64,000 nucleotides of DNA, from contig NC_091298.1 in the NCBI RefSeq assembly GCF_038502225.1, positions 45,425,304-45,489,303 of the forward strand. Reading direction: 5' to 3'. A model generated the notes under the pieces. That model had not been told where the DNA came from, searched no databases, and was given only the letters and a program-made list of their open reading frames with translations. Below, in pieces: positions 1 to 10,450 of the stretch. The position numbers were made by a program, and so were the translations under genes. The DNA is from Cherax quadricarinatus (taxonomy: Eukaryota; Arthropoda; Malacostraca; Decapoda; Parastacidae). How positions within the stretch are numbered: position 1 is the stretch's first letter; every line of letters starts with the position of its first letter.

Positions 1-1637
1 ACACCACCAGACACAGGAAAGCTGGGGTACACAGAGGCAGCAGCTGTGGCTAGACCACCAACACAACAAAGCTGGGGTACACAGAGGCACTTTCTGTAGC
101 TAGACCACCTGACACAAGAAAGCTGGGGTACACAGAGGCAGCAGCTGTGGCTACACCACTTGACACAACAAAGCTGGGGTGTACAGAGGCAGCAGCTGTG
201 GCTACACCATCTGACACAAGAAAGCTGGGGTACACAGAGATAGCAGCTGTGGCTACACCACCAGACACAAGAAAGCTGGGGTACACAGAGGCAGCAGCTG
301 TGGCTACACCACCTGACACAACAAAGCTGGGGTACACAGAGGCAGCAGCTGTGGCTACACCACCAGACAACAAAGCTGGGGTACACAGAGGCAGCAGCTG
401 TGGTTACACCACCAGACACAAGAAAGCTGGGGTACACAGAGGCAGCAGCTGTGGCTACACCACCTGACACAAAGCTGGGGTACACAGAGGCAACAGCTGT
501 GGCTACACCACCAGACACAACAAAGCTGGGGTACACAGTGGCAGCAGCTGTGGCTACACCACCTGACACAACAAAGCTGGGGTACACAGAGGCAGCAGCT
601 GTGCCTACACCACTTGACATAACAAAGCTGGGGTACACAGAGGCAGCAGCTGTGGCTACACCACCAGACACAACAAAGTTTCGGCACACAGAGGCAGCAG
701 CTGTGGCTACACATCCTGACACAACAAAGCTGGGGTACACAGAGGCAGCAGCTGTGGGTACACCACCAGACACAACAAAGCTGGGGTACACATAAGCAGC
801 AGCTGTCGCTACATCGCCAGACACAGCAAAACTGGGGTACACAGAGGCCGCAGCTGTGACTACACCACCAGACACAGGAAAGCTGGGGTACACAGAGGCA
901 GCAGCTGTGGCTATACCACCAACACAACAAAGCTGGGGTACACAGAGGCAGCAGCTGTGGCTACACCACCTGACACAACGAAGCGGGGTTATAGAGGCAG
1001 CAGCTGTGGCTACACCACCTGACACAACAAAGCTGGGGTATACAGAGGCAGCAGCTGTGGCTACACCACCTGACACAACAAAGCTGGCATACACAGAGAC
1101 AGCAGCTGTGGCTACACCACCTGACACAACAAATCTGGGGTACACAGAGGCAGCAGCTGTGGCTACACCTCCTGACACAACAAAACTGGGGTACACAGAG
1201 GCAGCAGCTGTGGCTACACCACCAGACACAACAAAGCTGGGGTACACAGAGGCAGCAGCTGTGGTTACACCACCAGACACAAGAAAGCTGGGGTACACAG
1301 AGGCAGCAGCTGTGGCTACATCACCTGACACAACAAAGCTGGGGTACACAGAGGCAGCAGCTGTGGCTACACCACCTGACACAAAGCTGGGGTACACAGA
1401 GGCAGCAGCTGTGGCTACACCACCAGACACAACAAAGCTGGGGTACACAGAGGCAGCAGCTGTGGCTACATGACCAGACACAACAAAGCTGGGGTACACA
1501 GAGGCAGCAGCTGTGGCTACACCAACAGACATAACAAAGTTGGGGTACACAGAGGCAGCAGCTGTGGCTACACCACCTGACACAACAAAGCTGGGGTACA
1601 CAGAGGCAGCAGCTGTGGCTACACCACCAGACACAGC
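1..1637. repeat. 51-bp minisatellite, about 32 copies
   Basis: A tandem array runs from the window start. The unit is 51 bp, with core caaagctggggtacacagag then gcagcagctgtggct and caccacctgac. Because 51 is 17 codons, long stretches stay open on both strands (repeat peptide around KLGYTEAAAV on +). However, 1- and 2-bp deletions (near 366 and 920) and in-frame stops (near 793 and 1470) break the frame, and there is no start context, domain or splice pattern. I read it as a noncoding intronic minisatellite, truncated by the window edge. Confidence 0.93.
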
Positions 1638-1673
1638 GTCCTACATCATCACTGTATTGCTGTGTTATATTAA

Positions 1674-2729
1674 CCTTTTGGGGGTTTCGGATGTACTAGT
1701 ACGTCTTACGACGCAGGGTTTTTGACATACTAGTATGCCTAAATTCTAGCGCCCTCAAATCTAGTGAGAGAAAGCTGGTAGGCCTACATATGTCAGAATG
1801 GGTCTATGTGGTCAGTGTGCGCAGTATAAAAAAAATCCTGCAGCACACAGTGCGTAATGAGAAAAAAAAAAACTTTGACCGTGTTTTTGGATTAAAACAG
1901 CGAATTTGCACTATATTTTTGTATGGTATTCATTGTTGTATTCTTGTTTTCTTGGTCTCATTTTATAGAATGGAAGACATATTACAGAAATTGAGATGAT
2001 TTTGACTGGTTTTACAATGAAAAGTACCTTGAAATTGAGCTCAAACTAGCAGAAATGTTCGATTTTTACCAAAGTTCAAAAGTAAACAAATCATGCCAAG
2101 CGTCCAATACACATCAACTGGTGAGTCTAATATTCTTTCACAAGTGCGCTGATATTATTTATACCATTTCTACACTAATGCAGTAGTCTGCATAACAGTA
2201 AATCTTATTTTTTTTGTAAGAATAAAAATTCAAAGTGGAAAGCCAAAGAAATATAAGAGGGGCCTGGGGATGTGACTAACAAACAGAGAGCTTGTTATTT
2301 TAGTGCCAGGAATGTCTTTCTTGTTTATTCTGGACACTATTTGGAAATTGGCATCTTTTGCAAAATTGCTAAATTCTGACCACTTTATTGGATAGTTGAA
2401 ATCGGTAAATGTGTGATTTCTTGTACTCATTCGATAGAAAAAATGGAGTTCTAGCAAAATAGTTATGATTTTTTGTCAACTAGTACACTGGAATTGTCCG
2501 AAAATAGGGCTCAAAGTGGGCAAAATTGCCAATGCATAAACATCATTGAAACCGCTAACTTTGCGAGAGCATAATTCCGTAAGTTTTCCATCAAATTTCA
2601 TACTTTTGGTGTCATTATGATCAGGAGAAGATTCTCTATCTTTTCATATGAAAAAAATAATTTTTTTTTTTTTAAATTTGGCCGACCCTGAGAACAAGTC
2701 TCTGAGAGGACCTGTCGACCCCCAAAGGG
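1674..2729 (+). mobile_element. TTAA-flanked MITE (piggyBac-like termini), copy 1
   Basis: The element is about 1.06 kb and flanked by TTAA on both sides (1670-1673, 2730-2733). Its ends are inverted: CCTTTTGGGGGT on the left and ACCCCCAAAGGG-type on the right. TTAA target duplication with CCC-type termini is the hallmark of piggyBac-superfamily elements. No transposase is present, so this is a nonautonomous derivative. The interior (poly-A runs, gaatggaagacatattacag, cattttttctatcg-type motifs) recurs in copies at 14440, 28795 and 60266 and in fragments near 41500, 56100 and 56950. Confidence 0.8.
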
Positions 2730-2733
2730 TTAA

Positions 2734-3213
2734 TGGTCATTCCTGAAGTGAGACCTTTAAGTGGTTGCTGGAATTTTTTTGTTCCTCCTTCCTTGTAATT
2801 TTACTTTGCTCATAACTCAAGAACCCATCATCCACTTGGATTCCAATTTTGAATGTTTGTGCATGATAATGGGGACAAGATACAAGGAGCAAGTGAAATG
2901 TACAGGTACGCTATGAACCAAGTTATTGATCCCATTCCCATCATCCTTTAATGGCTTGGATAAATTTTAAATACCCTCAGCAGCACAGCTTCAAATGTTC
3001 AAGAAATTGCCTCTTAATTCAGTGACTGTGGAGAGTGAAATTTAGTTGGATAGTTGCTGTGAAATTTTGATAACCATGTTATCTTTATGATCAAAACAGA
3101 TGTATCTTTTTCCTTGAATTACTTCAGTATTTAATGGTTGTTGCATCTTATGGTTAAGATCATACTCATTCAGTTGCGTGGCCAATTTTGTTAATACAAT
3201 AAATATTTTTTAA
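2734..3213. other. Unique AT-rich intronic stretch
   Basis: Nothing recognisable. It is AT-rich with no long ORF and no repeat shared with the rest of the window, and lies between MITE copy 1 and the first Tigger-type element. Probably ordinary intron or intergenic DNA. Confidence 0.5.
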
Positions 3214-3310
3214 TACAGTGGACCCCCGCATAGCAATATTAATGCGTGCAAGAGAGCTCATTGTTATGCGAAATTATCGTTATGCGAATGAATTTTCCCC
3301 ATAAGAAATA

Positions 3311-6300
3311 TTTTTTATTTTTTTTATTATCACACCGGCCGATTCCCACCAAGGCAGGGTGGCCCGAAAAAGAAAAACTTTCACCATCATTCACTCCATC
3401 ACTGTCTTGCCAGAAGGGTGCTTTACACTACAGTTTTTAAACTGCAACATTAACACCCCTCCTTCAGAGTGCAGGCACTGTACTTCCCATCTCCAGGACT
3501 CAAGTCCGGCCTGCCGGTTTCCCTGAATCCCTTCATAAATGTTACTTTGCTCACACTCCAACAGCACGTCAAGTATTAAAAACCATTTGTCTCCATTCAC
3601 TCCTATCAAACACGCTCACGCATGCCTGCTGGAAGTCCAAGCCCCTCGCACACAAAACCTCCTTTACCCCCTCCCTCCAACCCTTCCTAGGCCGACCCCT
3701 ACCCCGCCTTCCTTCCACTACAGACTGATACACTCTTGAAGTCATTCTGTTTCGCTCCATTCTCTCTACATGTCCGAACCACCTCAACAACCCTTCCTCA
3801 GCCCTCTGGACAACAGTTTTGGTAATCCCGCACCTCCTCCTAACTTCCAAACTACGAATTCTCTGCATTATATTCACACCACACATTGCCCTCAGACATG
3901 ACATCTCCACTGCCTCCAGCCTTCTCCTCGCTGCAACATTCATCACCCACGCTTCACACCCATATAAGAGCGTTGGTAAAACTATACTCTCATACATTCC
4001 CCTCTTTGCCTCCAAGGACAAAGTTCTTTGTCTCCACAGACTCCTAAGTGCACCACTCACTCTTTTTCCCTCATCAATTCTATGATTCACCTCATCTTTC
4101 ATAGACCCATCCGCTGACACGTCCACTCCCAAATATCTGAATACGTTCACCTCCTCCATACTCTCTCCCTCCAATCTGATATTCAATCTTTCATCACCTA
4201 ATCTTTTTGTTATCCTCATAACCTTACTCTTTCCTGTATTCACCTTTAATTTTCTTCTTTTGCACACCCTACCAAATTCATCCACCAATCTCTGCAACTT
4301 CTCTTCAGAATCTCCCAAGAGCACAGTGTCATCAGCAAAGAGCAGCTGTGACAACTCCCACTTTGTGTGTGATTCTTTATCTTTTAACTCCACGCCTCTT
4401 GCCAAGACCCTCGCATTTACTTCTCTTACAACCCCATCTATAAATATATTAAACAACCACGGTGACATCACACATCCTTGTCTAAGGCCTACTTTTACTG
4501 GGAAAAAATTTCCCTCTTTCCTACATACTCTAACTTGAGCCTCACTATCCTCGTAAAAACTCTTCACTGCTTTCAGTAACCTACCTCCTACACCATACAC
4601 TTGCAACATCTGCCACATTGCCCCCCTATCCACCCTGTCATACGCCTTTTCCAAATCCATAAATGCCACAAAGACCTCTTTAGCCTTATCTAAATACTGT
4701 TCACTTATATGTTTCACTGTAAACACCTGGTCCACACACCCCCTACCTTTCCTAAAGCCTCCTTGTTCATCTGCTATCCTATTCTCCGTCTTACTCTTAA
4801 TTCTTTCAATTATAACTCTACCATACACTTTACCAGGTACACTCAACAGACTTATCCCCCTATAATTTTTGCACTCTCTTTTATCCCCTTTGCCTTTATA
4901 CAAAGGAACTATGCATGCTCTCTGCCAATCCCTAGGTACCTTACCCTCTTCCATACATTTATTAAATAATTGCACCAACCACTCCAAAACTATATCCCCA
5001 CCTGCTTTTAACATTTCTATCTTTATCCCATCAATCCCGGCTGCCTTACCCCCTTTCATTTTACCTACTGCCTCACGAACTTCCCCCACACTCACAACTG
5101 GCTCTTCCTCACTCCTACAAGATGTTATTCCTCCTTGCCCTATACACGAAATCACAGCTTCCCTATCTTCATCAACATTTAACAATTCCTCAAAATATTC
5201 CTTCCATCTTCCCAATACCTCTAACTCTCCATTTAATAACGCTCCTCTCCTATTTTTAACTGACAAATCCATTTGTTCTCTAGGCTTTCTTAACTTGTTA
5301 ATCTCACTCCAAAACTTTTTCTTATTTTCAACAAAATTTGTTGATAACATCTCACCCACTCTCTCATTTGCTCTCTTTTTACATTGCTTCACCACTCTCT
5401 TAACTTCTCTCTTTTTCTCCATATACTCTTCCCTCCTTGCATCACTTCTACTTTGTAAAAACTTCTCATATGCTAACTTTTTCTCCCTTACTACTCTCTT
5501 TACATCATCATTCCACCAATCGCTCCTCTTCCCTCCTGCACCCACTTTCCTGTAACCACAAACTTCTGCTGAACACTCTAACACTACATTTTTAAACCTA
5601 CCCCATACCTCTTCGACCCCATTGCCTATGCTCTCATTAGCCCATCTATCCTCCAATAGCTGTTTATATCTTACCCTAACTGCCTCCTCTTTTAGTTTAT
5701 AAACCTTCACCTCTCTCTTCCCTGATGCTTCTATTCTCCTTGTATCCCATCTACCTTTTACTCTCAGTGTAGCTACAACTAGAAAGTGATCTGATATATC
5801 TGTGGCCCCTCTATAAACATGTACATCCTGAAGTCTACTCAACAGTCTTTTATCTACCAATACATAATCCAACAAACTACTGTCATTTCTCCCTACATCA
5901 TATCGTGTATACTTATTTATCCTCTTTTTCTTAAAATATGTATTACCTATAACTAAACCCCTTTCTATACAAAGTTCAATCAAAGGGCTCCCATTATCAT
6001 TTACACCTGGCACCACAAACTTACCTACCACACCCTCTCTAAAAGTTTCTCCTACTTTAGCATTCAAGTCCCCTACCACAATTACTCTCTCACTTGGTTC
6101 AAAGGCTCCTATACATTCACTTAACATCTCCCAAAATCTCTCTCTCTCCTCTGCATTCCTCTCTTCTCCAGGTGCATACACGCTTATTATGACCCACTTC
6201 TCGCATCCAACCTTTACTTTAATCCACATAATTCTTGAATTTACACATTCATATTCTCTTTTCTCCTTCCATAACTGATCATTTAACATTACTGCTACCC

Positions 6301-6909
6301 CTTCCTTTGCTCTAACTCTCTCAGATACTCCAGATTTAATCCCATTTATTTTCCCCCACTGAAACTCTCCTACCCCCTTCAGCTTTGTTTCGCTTAGGGC
6401 CAGGACATCCAACTTCTTTTCATTCATAACATCAGCAATCATCTGTTTCTTGTCATCCGCACTACATCCACGCACATTTAAGCAACCCAGTTTTATAAAG
6501 TTTTTCTTCTTCTCTTTTTTAGTAATTGTATACAGGAGAAGGGGTTACTAGCCCATTGCTCCCGGCATTTTAGTCGCCTCATACGACACGCATGGCTTAC
6601 GGAGGAAAGATTCTTTTCCACTTCCCCATGGACAATAGAAGAAATAAAAAAGAACAAGAGCTATTTAGAAAAAGGAGAAAAACCTAGATGTATGTATATA
6701 TATATATGCATGTGCGTGTCTGTGAAGTGTGACCAAAGTGTAAGTAGGAGTAGCAAGATATCCCTGTTATCTTAGCGTGTTTATGAGACAGAAAAAGAAA
6801 CCAGCAATCCTACCATCATGCAAAACAGTTACAGGTTTTTGTTTCACAGTCATCTGGCAGGACGGTAGTACTTCCCTGGGTGGTTGCTGTCTACCAACCT
6901 ACTACCTAT
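3311..6909 (-). mobile_element. Non-LTR retrotransposon 'LINE A', copy 1, essentially full length
   Basis: A 3.6-kb non-LTR element on the minus strand is flanked by the 10-bp target duplication ATAAGAAATA (3301-3310 and 6910-6919). Its 5' end (AGGTAGTAGGTTGGTAGACA on the minus strand) is the same as in the copies at 8381 and 41934, so it is not 5'-truncated. The 3' end carries a short stem-loop (CCACCCTGCCTTGGTGGG) followed by CGGCCGGTGTGATAATAA and an A/T-rich tail. It lies inside the Tigger-type element, so it inserted after that element. Clade assignment is uncertain; a single long EN-RT ORF with a short tail is RTE-like. Confidence 0.88.
3569..6475 (-). CDS. LINE A endonuclease-reverse transcriptase (968 aa, intact)
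   Basis: An uninterrupted ORF encodes the replication protein of a target-primed non-LTR retrotransposon. An APE-type endonuclease lies at the N-terminus: LSETKLKG (Glu29), VVGDLNAKVG (about 134-142) and the catalytic SDH at 228-230. The reverse transcriptase follows: NYRGISLLSV, FMDLEKAYDRVD, GLRQGCVMSPWLFN, and the YxDD-equivalent FADD at about 713-716. The C-terminus has a basic tail (GRRGRGRPRKGWREG). There is no separate ORF1. The 5' leader of about 430 bp precedes the chosen Met; an in-frame start slightly upstream is possible. The intact frame implies recent insertion. Confidence 0.9.
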   Translation of the reverse strand: MRGCSADDKKQMIADVMNEKKLDVLALSETKLKGVGEFQWGKINGIKSGVSERVRAKEGVAVMLNDQLWKEKREYECVNSRIMWIKVKVGCEKWVIISVYAPGEERNAEERERFWEMLSECIGAFEPSERVIVVGDLNAKVGETFREGVVGKFVVPGVNDNGSPLIELCIERGLVIGNTYFKKKRINKYTRYDVGRNDSSLLDYVLVDKRLLSRLQDVHVYRGATDISDHFLVVATLRVKGRWDTRRIEASGKREVKVYKLKEEAVRVRYKQLLEDRWANESIGNGVEEVWGRFKNVVLECSAEVCGYRKVGAGGKRSDWWNDDVKRVVREKKLAYEKFLQSRSDARREEYMEKKREVKRVVKQCKKRANERVGEMLSTNFVENKKKFWSEINKLRKPREQMDLSVKNRRGALLNGELEVLGRWKEYFEELLNVDEDREAVISCIGQGGITSCRSEEEPVVSVGEVREAVGKMKGGKAAGIDGIKIEMLKAGGDIVLEWLVQLFNKCMEEGKVPRDWQRACIVPLYKGKGDKRECKNYRGISLLSVPGKVYGRVIIERIKSKTENRIADEQGGFRKGRGCVDQVFTVKHISEQYLDKAKEVFVAFMDLEKAYDRVDRGAMWQMLQVYGVGGRLLKAVKSFYEDSEAQVRVCRKEGNFFPVKVGLRQGCVMSPWLFNIFIDGVVREVNARVLARGVELKDKESHTKWELSQLLFADDTVLLGDSEEKLQRLVDEFGRVCKRRKLKVNTGKSKVMRITKRLGDERLNIRLEGESMEEVNVFRYLGVDVSADGSMKDEVNHRIDEGKRVSGALRSLWRQRTLSLEAKRGMYESIVLPTLLYGCEAWVMNVAARRRLEAVEMSCLRAMCGVNIMQRIRSLEVRRRCGITKTVVQRAEEGLLRWFGHVERMERNRMTSRVYQSVVEGRRGRGRPRKGWREGVKEVLCARGLDFQQACVSVFDRSEWRQMVFNT

Positions 6910-7026
6910 ATAAGAAATAATGGAAATCAAATTAATCCGTGCAAGACACCCAAAAGTATGAAAAAAAAATTTTTACCACATGAAATATACATTTTCCTAC
7001 ACACAAAGAGAAGGATACATACACAA

Positions 7027-7076
7027 TAGTAGAGTAGTACATGCACAATATATATTGTGCATGTACTACTCTACTA
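7027..7076. repeat. 50-bp perfect palindrome inside Tigger-type element
   Basis: The two 25-bp arms (left arm reading tagtagagtagtacatgcac onward) are exact reverse complements with no spacer. The sister element at about 21906-21955 has the same palindrome with one changed pair near its edge. It lies just 3' of the transposase fragment ASKGWFERFK. It could extrude a cruciform or be a relic of an inverted junction; no function is claimed. Confidence 0.9.
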
Positions 7077-7298
7077 AATGAAGAATAAATGACACTTACC
7101 TTTATTGAAGATGCAGCAATGACTGATGAGACACTGTGTCCTGGGAGTGCCTTTTCCTCCTGAGTACTGTAGGTCCTGTTTGGCATTTTCTTCCAGAACA
7201 GGCCTTATCACACTGTGTATGCCACTACGATTCTTAAATCTCTCAAACCAACCTTTGCTGGCTTTAAATTCACCAATATGAGCACTAGTTCCAGGCAT

Positions 7299-7450
7299 TT
7301 TTCCCTGTTCACCTGGGTGTTAGTCGACTGGTGTGGGTTGCATCCTGGGAGACAAGATTAAGGACCCCAATGGAAATAAGTTAGACAGTCTTCGATGACA
7401 CTGACTTTTTTGGGTTATCCTGGGTGGCAAATCCTCTGGGGTTAATTGTT
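7299..7450 (-). repeat. SINE-derived segment within Tigger-type element
   Basis: The stretch containing ttcacctgggtgttagtcga, ggaccccaatggaaataagt and ttgggttatcctgggtgg matches the body of a tRNA-type SINE that I recall as common in decapod genomes. A related SINE at 55679-55925 in this window shares ...tacctgggtgttagctgact...gtgtgggt...atcctggga. The same segment is at the same place in the second Tigger copy (25068-25215), so it was present before the element spread. Confidence 0.6.
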
Positions 7451-8015
7451 TCTTGGTATTCTCAATAAGCCACACCAACAACGGTGCTACAGCAGCAGCA
7501 GCAGCAGCTGACAGTGCTGCAGCAGCAGCAGACGATGCTACAGCAGCAGCAGATGATGCTACAGCAGCAGCAGCAGCTGACGGTGGTACAGCAGCAGCAG
7601 CAGCTGACAGTGCTACAGCAGCAGCAGACGATGCTACAGCAGCAGCAGACGATGCTACAGCAGCAGCAGACGGTACTACAGCAGCAGCAGACGGTACTAC
7701 AACAGCAGCAGCAGCAGCTGACGGTGGTACAACAGCAGCAGCAGCTGACAGTGCTACAGCAGCAGCAGACGATGCTACAGCAGCAGCAGATGGTACTACA
7801 GCAGCAGCAGCAGCTGACGGTGGTACAGCAGCAGCAGCAGCTGTACCACCAATAGTAGCGATGGTTGATTGGGGTTTATTATACAACCTGGCCAGCTCGG
7901 AGACACGCACTCCACTTTCATACTTATCAATGATCTTTTTCTTCATCTCTATAGTAATTCTCACCCTTATTGCTGTAGGGTTGGCACTAGAAGCTTTCTT
8001 GGGGCCCATGGTCAC
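7320..8015 (-). pseudogene. Chimeric transposase remnant: pogo HTH + Ala repeat + SINE tail
   Basis: The 231-codon frame starts MTMGPKKASS, a typical Tigger start. Residues about 15-55 form a CENP-B/pogo helix-turn-helix (IEMKKKIIDKYESG, VSELARLYNKPQST). A long alanine-rich run then replaces the middle of the DNA-binding domain; it is encoded by the CAG-type repeat. LLVWLIENT resembles the next Tigger motif (LLVWI). The last 35 or so residues are read from the SINE-derived segment. There is no DDE domain, so this is not a working transposase. A polyglutamine frame on the opposite strand is just another reading of the same repeat. Confidence 0.72.
7484..7852. repeat. CAG-type imperfect minisatellite in Tigger-type element
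   Basis: The array is built from gctacagcagcagcagacgat and gacggtggtac variants: runs of CAG units separated by GACGAT, GACGGT or GACAGT spacers, in about 18-24-bp periods. It is open in several frames (poly-Ala, poly-Gln). The second Tigger copy has a shorter version (25264-25530), so copy number varies between elements. Confidence 0.9.
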
Positions 8016-8812
8016 TTATTTTGCAGATAAAATCACCAAAAACACTGTAATAATACGAAATGTTCCGATTGTATGCTTGGATGTTACCGCGGAGGCTGGC
8101 TGGTAAACAATGCCACCGGCGGAACATGTGAGGCTGGCTAAGGGCGCACATTAGACGCGTCTCGGACGAACAGCGTTGAGTGGGTTTTTTAGCGGTATGT
8201 GAGGCAAAATCTTGGTGATAAAATGTAGTGGTATGCGGATTTAACGTTATGCAAGGCCAACGGTATGCGGGGCTACACTGTACTAGGAATCAATGCAGTT
8301 TTGATCAAATTGGACTTGCAAAAAACAAAATAGATTTTTTCTTACAGGATTATAGAGCATATCAAAACTAATACAACTTTAGGTAGTAGGTTGGTAGACA
8401 GCAACCACCCAGGGAAGTACTACCGTCCTGCCAGATGACTGTGAAACAAAAACCTGTAACTGTTTTGCATGATGGTAGGATTGCTGGTTTCTTTTTCTGT
8501 CTCATAAACATGCTAAGATAACAGGGATATCTTGCTACTCCTACTTACACTTTGGTCACACTTCACAGACACGCACATGCATATATATATATACATACAT
8601 CTAGGTTTTTCTCCTTTTTCTAAATAGCTCTTGTTCTTTTTTATTTCTTCTATTGTCCATGGGGAAGTGGAAAAGAATCTTTCCTCCGTAAGCCATGCGT
8701 GTCGTATGAGGCGACTAAAATGCCGGGAGCAATGGGCTAGTAACCCCTTCTCCTGTATACAATTACTAAAAAAGAGAAGAAGAAAAACTTTATAAAACTG
8801 GGTTGCTTAAAT

Positions 8813-10448
8813 GTGCGTGGATGTAGTGCGGATGACAAGAAACAGATGATTGCTGATGTTATGAATGAAAAGAAGTTGGATGTCCTGGCCCTAAGCGAAA
8901 CAAAGCTGAAGGGGGTAGGAGAGTTTCAGTGGGGGGAAATAAATGGGATTAAATCTGGAGTATCTGAGAGAGTTAGAGCAAAGGAAGGGCTAGCAGTAAT
9001 GTTAAATGATCAGTTATGGAAGGAGAAAAGAAAATATGAATGTGTAAATTCAAGAATTATGTGGATTAAAGTAAAGGTTGGATGCGAGAAGTGGGTCATA
9101 ATAAGCATGTATGCACCTGGAGAAGAGAGGAATGCAGAGGAGAGAGAGAGATTTTGGGAGATGTTAAGTGAATGTATAGGAGCTTTTGAACCAAGTGAGA
9201 GAGTAATTGTGGTAGGGGACTTGAATGCTAAAGTAGGAGAAACTTTTAGAGAGGGTGTGGTAGGTAAGTTTGGGGTGCCAGGTGTAAATGATAATGGGAG
9301 CCCTTTGATTGAACTTTGTATAGAAAGGGGTTTAGTTATAGGTAATACATATTTTAAGAAAAAGAGGATAAATAAGTATACACGATATGATGTAGGGAGA
9401 AATGACAGTAGTTTGTTGGATTATGTATTGGTAGATAAAAGACTGTTGAGTAGACTTCAGGATGTACATGTTTATAGAGGGGCCACAGATATATCAGATC
9501 ACTTTCTAGTTGTAGCTACACTGAGAGTAAAAGGTAGATGGGATACAAGGAGAATAGAAGTATCAGGGAAGAGAGAGGTGAAGGTTTATAAACTAAAAGA
9601 GGAGGCAGTTAGGGTAAGATATAAACAGCTATTGGAGGATAGATGGGCTAATGAGAGCATAGGCAATGGGGTCGAAGAGGTATGGGGTAGGTTTAAAAAT
9701 GTAGTGTTAGAGTGTTCAGCAGAAGTTTGTGGTTACAGGAAAGTGGGTGCAGGAGGGAAGAGGAGCGATTGGTGGAATGATGATGTAAAGAGAGTAGTAA
9801 GGGAGAAAAAGTTAGCATATGAGAAGTTTTTACAAAGTAGAAGTGATGCAAGGAGGGAAGAGTATATGGAGAAAAAGAGAGAAGTTAAGAGAGTGGTGAA
9901 GCAATGTAAAAAGAGAGCAAATGAGAGAGTGGGTGAGATGTTATCAACAAATTTTGTTGAAAATAAGAAAAAGTTTTGGAGTGAGATTAACAAGTTAAGA
10001 AAGCCTAGAGAACAAATGGATTTGTCAGTTAAAAATAGGAGAGGAGAGTTATTAAATGGAGAGTTAGAGGTATTGGGAAGATGGAAGGAATATTTTGAGG
10101 AATTGTTAAATGTTGATGAAGATAGGGAAGCTGTGATTTCGTGTATAGGGCAAGGAGGAATAACATCTTGTAGGAGTGAGGAAGAGCCAGTTGTGAGTGT
10201 GGGGGAAGTTCGTGAGGCAGTAGGTAAAATGAAAGGGGGTAAGGCAGCCGGGATTGATGGGATAAAGATAGAAATGTTAAAAGCAGGTGGGGATATAGTT
10301 TTGGAGTGGTTGGTGCAATTATTTAATAAATGTATGGAAGAGGGTAAGGTACCTAGGGATTGGCAGAGAGCATGCATAGTTCCTTTGTATAAAGGCAAAG
10401 GGGATAAAAGAGAGTGCAAAAATTATAGGGGGATAAGTCTGTTGAGTG
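8813..10448 (+). pseudogene. LINE A endonuclease-RT, N-terminal part (interrupted)
   Basis: The frame matches the 968-aa LINE A protein from its first Met through the endonuclease (SETK, GDLN, SDH) to the start of the RT (NYRGISLLSV). It then runs into the inserted element and stops after a few foreign residues. The remainder resumes in the correct frame at 12021. Apart from the insertion I see no stop or frameshift, so the lesion is a single recent event. Confidence 0.88.
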
Positions 10449-10450
10449 TA

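Larger units (their letters stand above)
3216..8280 (-). mobile_element. Pogo/Tigger-type DNA element, copy 1, with nested LINE A
   Basis: The outer ends are CAGTGGACCCCCGCATA at the left and its near-complement ending ...CTACACTG at the right, flanked by TA dinucleotides (3214-3215, 8281-8282). This is the Tc1/mariner/pogo target rule. On the minus strand are the start of a pogo/Tigger transposase (MGPKKASS..., helix-turn-helix with KYESG-VSELARLYNKPQST) and the second DNA-binding segment (ASKGWFERFKNRSGI). The catalytic DDE/D domain is missing, so the element could move only with help. LINE A (3311-6909) is inserted in it with a 10-bp duplication. Its sister copy is at 21705-25962. Confidence 0.85.

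Noticed and set aside
147..1725. Several ORFs with repeated KLGYTEAAAVATPPDT-like peptides
   Set aside because: They are frames through the 51-bp minisatellite, with frameshifts and stops and no start context or splice sites.
4869..5555. ORFs antisense to LINE A (228 codons)
   Set aside because: Shadow frame of the intact LINE A protein; it occurs identically opposite copy 2.
7484..7855. Polyglutamine and polyalanine ORFs as host homopolymer genes
   Set aside because: They are alternative frames of the CAG-type repeat inside a TIR-bounded element, and the same repeat is in the second copy.
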